Below are positions 1 through 10,139 of a DNA stretch of 64,000 nucleotides, in pieces (within the stretch, counting starts at the first letter, position 1; every line of letters begins with the position of its first letter). The position numbers and the translations under genes were made by a program. The notes below the pieces were generated by a model. The model did no database searches, was not told where the DNA came from, and saw nothing but the letters and a program-made list of their open reading frames with translations. Source of the DNA: Triatoma infestans (Eukaryota; Arthropoda; Insecta; Hemiptera; Reduviidae); assembly GCA_011037195.1 (NCBI GenBank), contig JAAEAF010002610.1, forward strand, positions 62,001 through 126,000, given 5' to 3'.

Positions 1-839
1 TTTAGCTGAGACATGCAGTTAAAAGATTGGTATCATAAAGTGAACAGACTTTCCAGTTACCATGTTGTGCCAAAAATGAAAAAATTATTGTTTTTTTTTT
101 TTTTTTTTTTTCTTTCTATTTTCTTCTTCTTCTTGATATCTACATTTTCTACTATATTTGTTTGGACAAAATAAAAAAGATAGGATATTTTTTTTTTAAC
201 AAAAGAAGTATGAAAAGAAGTTGCTGACGTTTGCAAAAAAAAAAAAAACCTGTTATCTTTTTTAGAAGTGATGTGGTGTTGCAGTTTATCATGAACTTAA
301 AACTATTTATTTATAGCTGTGAAGCAAGATGATGGTCAAGTTATGTCTCTATTGCCTCTGTCTGTCTCTCTTTCAGTGTAATCATGCGCATTGATTATAT
401 TGTTCAGTTATTAATGCAGTAGAATTGTTTATTGCTGCTAAACTGCAACAATAGTAATGCTGCAACATTGTTGGAAATATTGCTGAGCAGAATATAATAA
501 ATTATTATATAGGGAAACTGTAATTTACCTTGTCCATACTAGAGAAGCACCTTAGGAGAAAGTCAGTCGTATGGATGATTCATATCAGATTTCTAGTTCC
601 TCTTTACCGCTTGTTATAGGACACATTGTTTACACTGCCTTTGTTTTCTGTTATTACTTTATATTTGGTTTATCTTTTCTTTATATTTTCCCTCATCTGG
701 TGGTGATAAGAGGAAGTTTAGTGATTATATCAATTTTACTAAATTGTGTTTTCATCAGCAATATATGTTTTGAAAATGGATATCCAGATTAAGAAAGAAA
801 AAAAACATTTTTAACGAATATACTTTATGTGAAACAAAT
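1..839. other. AT-rich sequence, no gene seen
   Basis: Low-complexity DNA with a long T run near 91-111 and an A run near 235-248. A 73-codon open stretch at 571-792 is very hydrophobic and F/Y/I-rich, as expected of translated AT-rich DNA. I see no domain, splice context or repeat match here. Confidence 0.6.
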
Positions 840-945
840 ATCTCAAAAGTGTTACAATATAGAAAGCTCAAACTTGATATTTTACAATAACACGAAAGTT
901 TCGGTTAAAAACCACCAACCGGAAGTGCGACTTCAGTGAAATGAT

Positions 946-1134
946 TTTTGTTGTTGTTGTTGTTGGTTCTGCAGAGCTGGAAAGCGGTTAGAGAGATTTT
1001 CCGTGATAGCCTGCTTTTTTTGGCGGTCATCGACCAGTTTCGAGCGTTGACACAAATATCCTGATGATGGGCGAACGCCCGAAACCCGGTTGATGGCCAC
1101 CAAAAAGAAGCAGGCTATCACGAAAAATATCACT
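946..1134 (+). mobile_element. family A fold-back (hammerhead-like) element, short copy
   Basis: The left arm begins with a (GTT)n run and continues through 'agagctggaaagc' and 'gatagcctgctt'. The right arm from about 1061 is its reverse complement ('aagaagcaggctatcacg'). The centre of the element seen in longer copies is deleted. The right arm has an intact hammerhead-like core, entered separately. An A/CAA-rich end and a location inside RepA are shared with other copies. No target duplication is obvious here. Confidence 0.75.
1057..1096 (+). ncRNA. hammerhead-ribozyme-like motif (family A)
   Basis: In order: CTGATGA (1061-1067), one extra T, stem II GGGC-GAAC-GCCC (1069-1080), GAAAC (1081-1085), then CCGGTT. 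The four bases before CTGATGA (TATC) can pair with GATG after GGTT, with one wobble, as stem I. Stem III would be the very short ACC/GGU. The extra T between the core A9 and stem II departs from the textbook consensus, so activity is uncertain. The match to hammerhead core order is seen in the sequence; function is inferred. Confidence 0.5.
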
Positions 1135-1310
1135 GATCAATTTTTTTTTTTTTAATCTTTCCCGAATTTCTCTTAATTTTTTTTACGATTTTCTTTAAAC
1201 TACATATACTATTTCATAGAAAAATGTCCAACCCTTTTTTATTTCCAACATTTTTCCAGGAAAATTGATTTTTGAGGGGGGGGGGGTTCTGGGGGAATCT
1301 GTGGCTTTAG

Positions 1311-1737
1311 TTTTTAGGTTAATATAAGCAGAATGGCCGTGTAGGAATGCCGTAAAATTATAAAATTGGCAACACTGATTGACGGTTTAAAGAAGTAGTA
1401 GTATTTGTAGAACGGTAAAGGTTATAAGTTGTTTTTAAAGGTCAATTAAGTAAATGTAAGGAATCAAATATACAAGGAATTTGAAATATTATCGTTTATA
1501 TTACACGCTTGTACCTTCCATTTCCGTTCGAGGATTGCCTATAGTCCCCTTTCTTCCCAGTGATGAATTCAGTGCACCATGTTTATCACTTATAATTCAC
1601 CTTGGGTTGCCAAAATAAAGATTGCTGAAGTTCTACCGTAGAAATTACCTCCTCCGAATAAATAGTCTTAGTTGGATATCATAACTGTCTAGATAAAAAA
1701 GCACATGTACATTGTATTTTTGTTAGGGAAGAAAATT
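1311..1737. other. no recognisable feature
   Basis: Moderately AT-rich sequence without a repeat match to the rest of the window, a usable open frame or an RNA signature that I can see. Confidence 0.5.
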
Positions 1738-2075
1738 TAAATTAATTTATTAATTAAAATAAATTAAAATAATTAACCTTAATAAAATTTATTAAAATTA
1801 AATTATTAATTAAATAATTAAAAAATTAAATTATTAAATTAAATAAGAAAAGTCAAGTATTAATTAATAATTAAAATAAATTAAATTATTAATTAAATAA
1901 TTAATTAAATTAAATTACTTAATAAAATAATAAAATTAACTTAAGTATTAATAAAAAAATAATTGAAACAATTAAATGAAAATTATGAATTAAATAATTA
2001 AAATTAAATTAAATTATTAATTAAATAATTAAAATTTAAAATAATTTACATTGTAAATTATTATGAAGAAAATTT
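1738..2075. repeat. AATT/TTAAT low-complexity tract
   Basis: More than 300 bp made almost only of A and T in short AATTAA/TAATTAA words, in irregular order rather than a strict tandem array. It looks like a decayed satellite or slippage-expanded AT tract. It lies immediately before a RepA end. Confidence 0.7.
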
Positions 2076-2094
2076 GTAAATTTTATAATTGTAT

Positions 2095-2990
2095 TAACGT
2101 TATAAGGAAAACGTTGTGTTTCACACCAGATTTTCTGAAACTTGTGTATATTAACTACACATACAACTAAGAGCTACAACTTTTATTTGAAACATTTCTC
2201 TGGGAAAATTCAAAATTTAAGGAAGCTTTTGCGGTGGGATTGGGGTTATGTTTTCCACATAATTGCTATTTCAATTTATTATATAATTTTATCATCTAAA
2301 CAATATTAATTAGAATTAAATATGTTGCCCACATTCCAAACTTGAAGGAAATCGGGTGACCGGAAGTATTTCCATTTAACAGTATTTTTTCTTCAGTTTT
2401 TTTGTGATTTTTCACTACAACAACTTCAACAATTTTCTTTAAAATTATATCGACTATATATATATATACAATGAGATACAATTTTTATACGAAATATTTC
2501 TTCTTAAAAATTCATTTAAGGTGGTGATTGGATAAAGATGAGGGTTATGTTTTTCTTCTAGTGTGTTATTTTAATTTATTATACAATTCGATTATCTCTA
2601 AACAGTATTGATTACACTTTAAATATATTGTAAAAATACTCATATTTCAAGAAAATCGATTGACCGGAAGTACAGTTTTTAGTAAAGTTATTATATGCAA
2701 TTTTCTACGATTTTTATCCATAAAAAAAACGACGGATTTCACCGACTAACTATGAATTGAATACACAGTGGCCTTATCACTTTTATTACGAACTTTAATT
2801 TAAAGAAGTGTTGGAAGAAATGGGACTATATAGTTTTTCCCTAAATAATTCATTTTATTAAGTTAAGATTTTCCATTGTTGATGTAAAATTGAAGACAAA
2901 CAAAGATTTAGTAAAAATTATTAAATTCGAAGAAATCTGTGTGAATTGCAGTAAGAGAATGTTGTGTGAGTGTTTCACATAAGCTTTTTT
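2095..2990 (+). repeat. RepA copy with rearranged start
   Basis: It opens with the RepA 3' terminal phrase ('gtttcacaccagatttt' at 2119) and then jumps straight into an internal RepA module ('taactacacatacaac'), so two copies or two ends are joined here. Two modules follow, each with 'gaccggaagta' (about 2359 and 2662). The element ends normally with 'gcagtaagag' and 'gtgagtgtttcacat' near 2980. It is diverged and full of stops. Confidence 0.8.
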
Positions 2991-3585
2991 TTTTATTTTA
3001 TCATTACTTTTTTGAATTTTGTTTGCTTTTTTCGAACACTATCGTTAAACACTGTTAACAAGACCTATAAATTATATGTATGTATGTTGGTATTAGTGGG
3101 GATTATTGCGATATTAAGTAAAAGAAGCAGATATAGTGGAACTCTCTTCTCTGGTGAACAGTTCCGTTACATGTTGTCATATATATATATAATGTTGCCA
3201 GACCTCTTGTTATGGTTGATGGAAAGCTTCTCTCTCTCCCCCTCCCCCGCCTGAAGTAAATAAAGTTTTCTTTATACAAACATTACAGTTATGTTTTCTT
3301 ATTGTCATCTATAGAGGCAGCGGTATCTCCTAGTTTCCACTGGAAATGCAGCTTCATGAACAAATTAGATTTAGCCAATTAAGATGTCTCCTTATATCTT
3401 GTCATGTTGCAGTTCTCATAATCTTCTTGTACCAGAAAAAAAAAAAAAAGAATTAGTGTGAAGCATTCACAAGACTTATAATTCATACAGTCCTAATTGA
3501 TGACTTTTCTTTAGCCTTTCTTCAGTACCACTTTATTCATAACTACTTCATTTATTGAAAGGCGTACTTATTTTTTTTTTTTTTA
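2991..3585. other. no gene seen; short pyrimidine tracts
   Basis: Contains a (TC/C)-rich stretch near 3228-3250 and poly-A/poly-T runs near 3437 and 3571. A 94-codon open frame at 2970-3254 begins inside the RepA end and is low in complexity, so I do not call it. Confidence 0.5.
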
Positions 3586-4580
3586 GTTTCTCTTACTCCT
3601 AGTAAGAGGAAGTATTGTATTGAAATCGTGTCAAATTTTCGATATTGAGTTTTCACCGGAAATATCCGTTTTGAGGTCCCCTGAGTCCAAAAAAGTGGTT
3701 TTTAGCAAATGGTCTGTGTGTGTGTGGTGTGTGTATGTGAACAGCATAACTCAAAAACGAATAGTCGTAGAAAGTTCAAACTTGATATTCCGTTTACTTA
3801 TCAGCATGGGATCCGACAGTGGGTCATCTGTCAAAATTTCTCAACCGGAAGTACCACTTTACTAGATGGTTTCTTTAAGTTTTGGCGATTTTCTCAAAAT
3901 TGGCTCCAAAGATTTTCTTCAAACTTAGTATATCAACTAAACATACTAACAGCTACAACTTTTATTTGAACATTTCTCCGGGAAATTCATTTAAGGGCAA
4001 TTATGCGGGGGAGGTGGTGGGGTAGGTTTCCCCATTCTAAAGTCTTATTTCAGTCTATTAAAACATTTCATCAATGAATGTTAATTAGAATTGAATATGT
4101 GGTTGAAATTCCGAATTTCAAAAAAATCGGATAACCGGAAGTGCATTTACATTACCACATTACTAAATGATTTTTTTCCACTTTTTCGCGATTTTCTCAA
4201 AAATTGCTCCTACGATTTTCTTGAAACTTCTTATATAAACTAAACATACAAAAATGTATAACTTTTATTTAAAACATTTCTCTGGGAAATTCATGTAAGG
4301 GCAGTTTTGTGGGGAGGGGTGGGGTTATGTTTTTCTCTAAAGTGCTATCATAGTTGATTATACAATTCTATCATCCAAACAGAATTAATTAGAAATAAAT
4401 AGATGGCTTAAATTCCGAGTTTTAAAAAAATAAGTAAACCGGAAGTGCGCTTTTACAGTACAGTTTTTCAGTTTTCGACGAATTTCATTAAATTTGGTAT
4501 ACTAACTATAAAATTTGTTAATTATAATTTTGAGAATTGGAGTAAGAGAAAGTTGTGTGAGTGTTTCACACCAGATTTTT
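3586..4580 (+). repeat. RepA, near full-length copy
   Basis: The best example of the family, about 995 bp. It begins with the palindrome CTCTTACTcctAGTAAGAG (about 3591-3609), then ATTGAGTTTTCACCGGAAAT (from about 3643), a (GT)n run, 'aacagcataactcaaaaacg' and three ACCGGAAGT motifs (about 3843, 4132, 4438). It ends with GAGTGTTTCACACCAGATTT near 4580. It has no terminal inverted repeat of usual length and no coding potential. Open frames across 3620-3969 overlap each other and hit stops in every other copy. Confidence 0.85.
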
Positions 4581-5124
4581 TAATTTATAAAGATAGTGAG
4601 TGCATCTGTATATTCAAATAAAATGGTAGTTTGTTTAGAAGGAAGTTTGACGTCCTAGTTCCTCCAAAAACTTCTCTCAATTTAATTTGCTGTCTGAAGG
4701 TTTACGACAATTCCATCAACCGATGGATTATGGTTTAAACCATAATCCCGAAATTATGACGGTACTGAACTGGTTTTTTTTTTTTCAGTTTACTTCAAAA
4801 GTTTTGACAAACCTTAGCAGTTATTAAAAGGTATTTTATTTAAGTATATAAATACTTAAAAAAAAAAAAAATTCAAATACACCTTTATTACAGTAAAAAA
4901 CTATATATTTATAGTAATGACATGTTTAATAAATAATAAGATATTTTTATATATATCCTTGGCCCTAAAATATGGTCCTTCATTTTACGCGGTATGGTTG
5001 TCGGATATCCGTGTGCGGGTTATTTCCTTTCTTCTGAAGGATATTTATATATTCAGTTTCAATTATTTTCATATTTTAAATGTAATTTACAGTTTATCTG
5101 AGCTATTTTCATTTACTCAAAATA
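4581..5124. other. no recognisable feature
   Basis: AT-rich DNA with A runs near 4859-4872 and a T run near 4775. The 81-codon open frame at 4917-5162 runs into the next RepA copy and has no recognisable motif. Confidence 0.5.
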
Positions 5125-5545
5125 TTTTAATAGGAAGTATTGCATTCATGTCAGATTTTTAGAAATTGAGTATTAACTAGAAATCAATGTTTTGAGCACA
5201 AAAAAGTTATTTTTAGAATTTGGAAGAATAATCGCAGCTCAAGCTCAAAGCTTGATATTTTGTCTAATTATTATTTTGATTAAAATCGGTCAACCGGTAG
5301 TAATCACTTTATTAAAATGATTTTTCACTTTTTTATAGTTCTTTCGAAAATAGCTCGAATGATTTTCTCTGAACTTTTTTTTAAGCATTTTATTTGAAGC
5401 ATTTTTCCAGGAAAATTAATTTTGTAAAGCTTCTCAGTGGAGTGACGTCAGGCTTTCTTCTAAAGTACGTATTTCAGTATATTATACGATATAAAAATTA
5501 AAAGCGTATCCAAAATTTCCGATTTTCTAGTTAAAGAAACTTAAT
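5125..5545 (+). repeat. RepA, diverged 5' part
   Basis: Begins at 'aggaagtattgcattcatg', followed by a recognisable 'attgagtattaac', 'aagctcaaagcttgatatttt', 'cggtcaaccgg' and 'catttttccaggaaaatt'. It stops before the terminal phrase. It is among the most diverged copies in the window. Confidence 0.65.
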
Positions 5546-5997
5546 GGGTTTTATCTAAGTACCATTAGATGCCTGTTTTGATCAGAGAACCAACGCATAC
5601 CCCACTAAAATCTATAATATGTTAAAGAAAATTTAACTTGGTAAAAATACAAGTTCAAGTCAATTTATCAAGTTTATTATCTGTAGTGAGAGATAGTCTG
5701 GTGAATGGTCGAAGATTGGAAACTCTAAAAAGCTTCTCTAACGTGAAGCGTGCGGAGTGTATGGGCAGTGAGAAAGCAGACGATCAACATCATGGGTCCA
5801 GAAATAGCAGGCGAAAGTTTTGATTTGGGGACCTTCAGTTTACGGCAGACTTGTTCAGCCATGGCTGTGTAGTCTTAAAAGTTGCAGTGCTGTCTCTTTG
5901 GTAAGCACTATTTTAGATGATTGCTGACTGAGAACCAATATCAGATTGGGCCCGGATTGATAGCGGTGTTACCGATTTTGTTTGCCTGAAGAGAGAC
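5546..5997. other. no recognisable feature
   Basis: Less AT-rich than its surroundings. It includes a 61-codon open stretch at 5638-5823 with no motif that I recognise, and no repeat match elsewhere in the window. Confidence 0.4.
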
Positions 5998-6832
5998 ATT
6001 TTCCTGGGTTTGTTTAGGGAATGAACCTCTTTACAGCCTTATTTTCTTTTTTTTTATTATAAATTATACATTCAGTTTCTCCAACGTTTCGGCATTTCAC
6101 GTGCCATTATCATAGGATTAACAATATTTATATCTTTTATTATTTTTGCATTCTGATAACGTAGCGTTGTTGGTTGAGTGTTTATGATATACGTACATAT
6201 CAGCTGGAAGATATTTCCCTTGTTTTTGTATAAAATATGTATAGAGATAAGTAACAGTATGTTACTGTGAAATTATTCCTGTAAGATTGTTCTTAATCTG
6301 CTTCAGTATTTGTTGAGGGAATTTTTACTATTTTCTTGTTGTTCGTAATATAAATATGTATTGACATGAAAGTGCATCACATGTTGCTCAATATTTATTA
6401 TTGGCTTATTTTTTGTTCATTTTGGGCTCCTTTATTTAGATATCTTTTGAAGGCTGCATTATAGAGTTGTACCTAGCTACATGCAAGATGATAGACAACT
6501 TGTAATAAAAATTGCCTCAACAAATACTGAGCAGATTAACAACAATCTTTACAGGAATAATTTGACAGTAATACACTGTTACTTATCTCAACATATATTT
6601 TATACAAAAACAAGGGAAATATCTTCCAGCTGATATATATATATCATAAACACTCAACCAACAACGCTAAGTTATCAGAATGCAAAAATAATATAAGATA
6701 TAAACATTGTTAATCCTATGATAATGGCATGTGAAATGCCGAAACGTTGGAGAAACTAAATATATAATTTATAATAAAAAAAAGAAAATAAGGCTGCAAA
6801 GAGGTTCATTTCCTGAACAAATCCAGGAAAAT
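5998..6832. mobile_element. family B fold-back element with ~330-bp inverted arms
   Basis: The left arm 5998-6328 and right arm 6506-6832 are near-perfect reverse complements, with about 180 bp between. The outer ends read 'attttcctgg' and 'ccaggaaaat'. Each arm, read toward the outside, contains 'gccgaaacgttggagaaact' after a small stem (TGGCA...TGCC). This resembles the GAAAC side of the family A ribozyme-like core, but the CTGANGA box is degraded. It has no open frame of note. It is a non-autonomous element able to form a very long hairpin RNA. Confidence 0.8.
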
Positions 6833-7848
6833 CATAAAAATTATAAAGAAATAAACAGCCAATAAATAACCACAAAGCATTCCAGAATATTATAATAGAA
6901 ATTCCTCGAACTTATGTTCTTTATTCTATACTTATACGTATAGACCATTCGCTAAAAACATATTTTCTCCCTTAAGGGAAATTTATAAAACCCAATAAAA
7001 AAGAAAATGTAGACCCGATTGTAATAGTTTTATTTATGTGATAGTTTGGAGAGAGTAAAAAAAATATTAAATTTAACTCTAATGAAAGTTTTATTTGTTT
7101 ACAGGTAAGTGCTGCTGCTTGGTCAATATAAGTTGGTGTGTAAGGTAAGTACCTTAATAATAATACTCTTCCATTTTTTAGAACCATAGGGTATCCCTCA
7201 TTAATGTCGTTGTAATTACAAAAAAAAAGAGAAAGGAAAATAAAAGGGTAAACTTTTAAAAGATAGAAAATTTCCTTAATTTTCCAATTTAGTTGGTCTT
7301 CATTTTAAATTAAATTTTTCAAGTTTAATTTGAATATAAAGAATATCTGTTATGAGCCAAAGAGAAGCCGCCCTTTCTTAATAATAATAACAGCTACCGT
7401 TGGATGGTGTATAGTGGGATATCTGCTTGCATAAATATCCTACTAGATATAGGGGACCGCTGTGAGAGGGTTTGTTAACCTTGAAGTTCTATACTTATCT
7501 TATTCATAACATTAGCTACTTGGGGAGCTAAGTTACAACTGTTTTTTTTTTTCTTGTATAGTATATATAATGTGTTAGATTGGAATTATATGCTGATTAT
7601 GTATCTAGATCCATAGATACATATATGTTCTAGACCTTTTATAATATAGTAATTTCCAAATTAAAAATGTTTAAGAATATAATATCTTCCTTTTTTGGTT
7701 ATCTAATGAAATAAATATTTCCTCTCAGAAAGAAAAGGAATCTACCAGGCTTAGAACAGCCGATACTTGAGGCCAATCACTATAAACAATAGCTAAATAT
7801 TTAGGAATCACTATAAACAATAGCTATGTTTGGCCGTTGTTAATCTGG
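6833..7848. other. no gene; 31-bp tandem duplication at its end
   Basis: AT-rich sequence. The 21-base word beginning 'aatcactataaacaa' occurs at 7775 and again at 7806, a 31-bp direct duplication next to the family C element. Nothing else is recognised. Confidence 0.5.
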
Positions 7849-8111
7849 CAAGCAAATATTTGTTGGCTGGGGCGAAAGAAAAAAACTTTTTTTCTTTAAA
7901 AGTTGATTTGACGTTTCGGACGTCTTTGGAGTCCTTCCTCAGGAACTGCATAAAACAAAACAAACAGAAATACAATATTCATTTTCTGTATTTCTGTTTG
8001 TTTTGTTTTATATAGTACCGGAGGAAAGACTCCAAAGGTGTCCGAAACGTCGAATAAACTTTTAAAGATATCAAGTTTTTTCTTTAGCCCCAGTCAACAA
8101 ATATTTGCTTG
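7849..8111. mobile_element. family C fold-back element (263 bp)
   Basis: Almost a perfect palindrome. It begins 'caagcaaatatttgttg' and ends with the reverse complement. The arms are about 120 bp (7849-7970 and 7988-8111), joined by a loop of under 20 bp. Each arm has 'gtccgaaacgtc' preceded by a GGAC/GTCC stem and, on the left-arm minus strand, CTGAGGA. The order matches a hammerhead core with GAAACGTC, the minimal stem III form, but stem I pairing is poor. It abuts LINE reverse transcriptase remnants at 8112. Confidence 0.8.
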
Positions 8112-8391
8112 TTTTATTTAGGAGTAAATTTTGATCGAAAGCTGACATGCAATTTTTATTTCAGTAGTATTACCCACTTTAATTGCTTCAAAATTGCTTT
8201 TGGGAAATGTAAGCGGTTGTGTGGTAAAAGTTGGAGATCTATACAGTGTGGTCAGTCCAGTGGTTTGTTGGACGAGGACCTTGCAAGTAAAAGGTATGGC
8301 GGGCGCCATGATAACTACCCCTGCTGCAGCCTTGAACGTTTTTTTAAACCTATCTTCACTTGACATTTACGTCCAAGTAGGAGGCAGATAA
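8112..8391 (+). pseudogene. LINE reverse transcriptase thumb remnant
   Basis: Translation gives LGVNFDRKLTCN (about 8115-8150), then CKRLCGKSW in the same frame, then GAMITTPAAALNVFL (about 8300-8345) after a frame shift. These match in order the region after the reverse transcriptase palm in RNase-H-bearing LINEs (YLGV.lD.kLtw; GktWG; GAMrTTP.aAL). The palm and YxDD box are absent. It may be one end of the decayed element whose RNase H and C-terminus lie at 10140-11040, now split by insertions. Confidence 0.6.
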
Positions 8392-8644
8392 TTAAAGGGA
8401 CAATCTCTAATTTGTTCTAAGGCATAGTGAAGCTTATCTAAGAGTTCTTTTTCCTTTTTTTTTTTAAATAACCTTTATTCAGCATCCCCTACATAAATAT
8501 TACATGCTATGCGATACAAAATGTACTGTAACATGTCAAAAATAACTTACTTATCTAAGGCTATGAGGAGCTGTAGGCGGACACAATATTGGGATTGCCT
8601 TCTCATACAATGGCTTCTAAATACAATTTTACAAACCTTTCAAA
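8392..8644. other. no recognisable feature
   Basis: Short unassigned stretch between a LINE remnant and a RepA fragment, with a T run near 8455. Confidence 0.4.
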
Positions 8645-8880
8645 GTTCTACTTTATTATTTTTTGTTCGCGATTTTCTTCAAATAGCCTTTGTAGATTTT
8701 TTTTGTAAAAACCTGATATTCTGAGTAAATATAGATAGCTTATCATTTTTGTTTGAAACGCTATTCTTTGAAAATTGTGAATTGTGGGGGAGCTACGAGG
8801 TGGTAAGCTTTTTTTTTTTTAAGGATCTTGCACTATATTATATTGCATTATATAATATACGAGTCTGAATCATTTATTTA
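8645..8880 (+). repeat. RepA fragment, very diverged
   Basis: Recognised from 'cgcgattttcttcaaat', 'tttgtttgaaac' and the 'gtgggggagctacgaggt' G-rich block, in family order. Only the middle of the element is present. Confidence 0.5.
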
Positions 8881-9410
8881 TCATAAATACCTAGCAAATA
8901 AAAATTATAACTTTGAAAAAATATTGATGTTATCTTTTAATTTATCTTTGTGGCAATATTATGAATAATTTTGAAAATATCTACATTATAATCGTTATAT
9001 TTTATTTCGGTTAATAAGTAGATAATAATATAATTAACAAAAACAATTGATAAAAAATTATTTTTATAAATGACTTTTTATGAATGAAATGAATTGTTAT
9101 ATAAAATGAGGATAAAAACAATTTGTGATAATCCTTAATAATGTTTATCTTATATAGTATATATATATTCTTATGAGATAAATTACAGTTATGTTTGTTG
9201 CTTGTACACAGTGTAAAATGTTATAATTAATTTCTATTATTTCATAATTGTACAGTTTACTTAAGATTATGTGGGAATAGTGAACAGAAAACCTAAGTGT
9301 ACGAGTTATTTAAGAAATTGTCTAAGTCTAAACAAGTGTTTACCATTCATACATTAATATTCATATGTATGTTTTGATATGATGGGACCTGTTGAACGGT
9401 TAATTCAGCT
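8881..9410. other. AT-rich, no feature seen
   Basis: Strongly A/T-biased sequence without any open frame or repeat match. Confidence 0.5.
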
Positions 9411-9675
9411 CATGTTTTCCCGTAGAAAGGAAGTGAACTAGCCACTAGCTTCTTCAGGAATCTTGGCTACATATCTGAGCCTAACGACACGAACAGCCCC
9501 CCAACACTTAACAATACACATAGTACGGGTGTTGTGTGCAGTTATTTGAATATAGCGTATTCAAAGGCAAGCCCACCAAACATAACTCGGTTACACTATC
9601 GAAACACTTCACAATTGTACACTTCATAGACCGACTGCATTCTAAATTCAGAAACACTGACAAAGCAAGAGTGAC
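9411..9675 (+). repeat. dispersed ~265-bp unit, arm 1 of an inverted pair
   Basis: From 'gttttcccgtagaaaggaag' to 'ctgcattctaaattc' this is about 80% identical to the reverse complement of 10432-10682. The function of the unit is unknown. An 80-codon open frame at 9536-9778 starts inside it, but the reading frame is broken in the partner, so coding is not supported. Confidence 0.7.
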
Positions 9676-10139
9676 ACAAGGGATCTTTTCAGTCGCACTG
9701 GATTTGGCTTATCTAGCGGAGTTTTTAACATTTCTAATTTTCTATAACATTATTTATGAACAAAAGAGAAATACCTAAAAAGAGAGCGTGAAGGAAATGA
9801 ACATTCAAATAAAAAAACTACCTCATTGAAATGAAAGCATATGGTAAAATGATTTATCATAAAATACACACTGTACAGAATACAGTAAAATATATAAAGT
9901 CTATTATATTCAGTAAACTACTTATGCTTAGTGATACTTAACAATATCGGCAAAATATATATCAAGCAAGAATGAAACAGTAACAATGATTTCAAATTTT
10001 ATATTAATTCCATATTTTCCTTAATTAAAGTTTTCAATGTTTGTCGGTATTTCAACACAGAAATTGCAAGAGGGACGTATAAAAAAAATATTATTAATAA
10101 AATGGGCACACATGAAACATAAATACAATTAGTGAACTT
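9676..10139. other. no recognisable feature
   Basis: AT-rich spacer between the inverted unit and the LINE RNase H remnant. Confidence 0.4.

Larger units (their letters stand above)
840..1310 (+). repeat. RepA fragment interrupted by a fold-back element
   Basis: The left part (840-945) has the RepA block 'agctcaaacttgatattt' followed by an ACCGGAAGTG motif at about 918. The right part (1135-1310) resumes the family with 'gattttctttaaact', the 'catttttccagg' block and a G run. Family A fold-back sequence sits between, so it inserted into an existing RepA copy. Both RepA parts are diverged. Confidence 0.7.

Noticed and set aside
571..792. 73-codon hydrophobic open frame
   Set aside because: Composition is as expected from AT-rich DNA. 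No signal, domain or conservation evidence.
3620..3969. Two overlapping open frames (81 and 86 codons)
   Set aside because: They lie inside RepA, and the equivalent frames are broken in the other copies.
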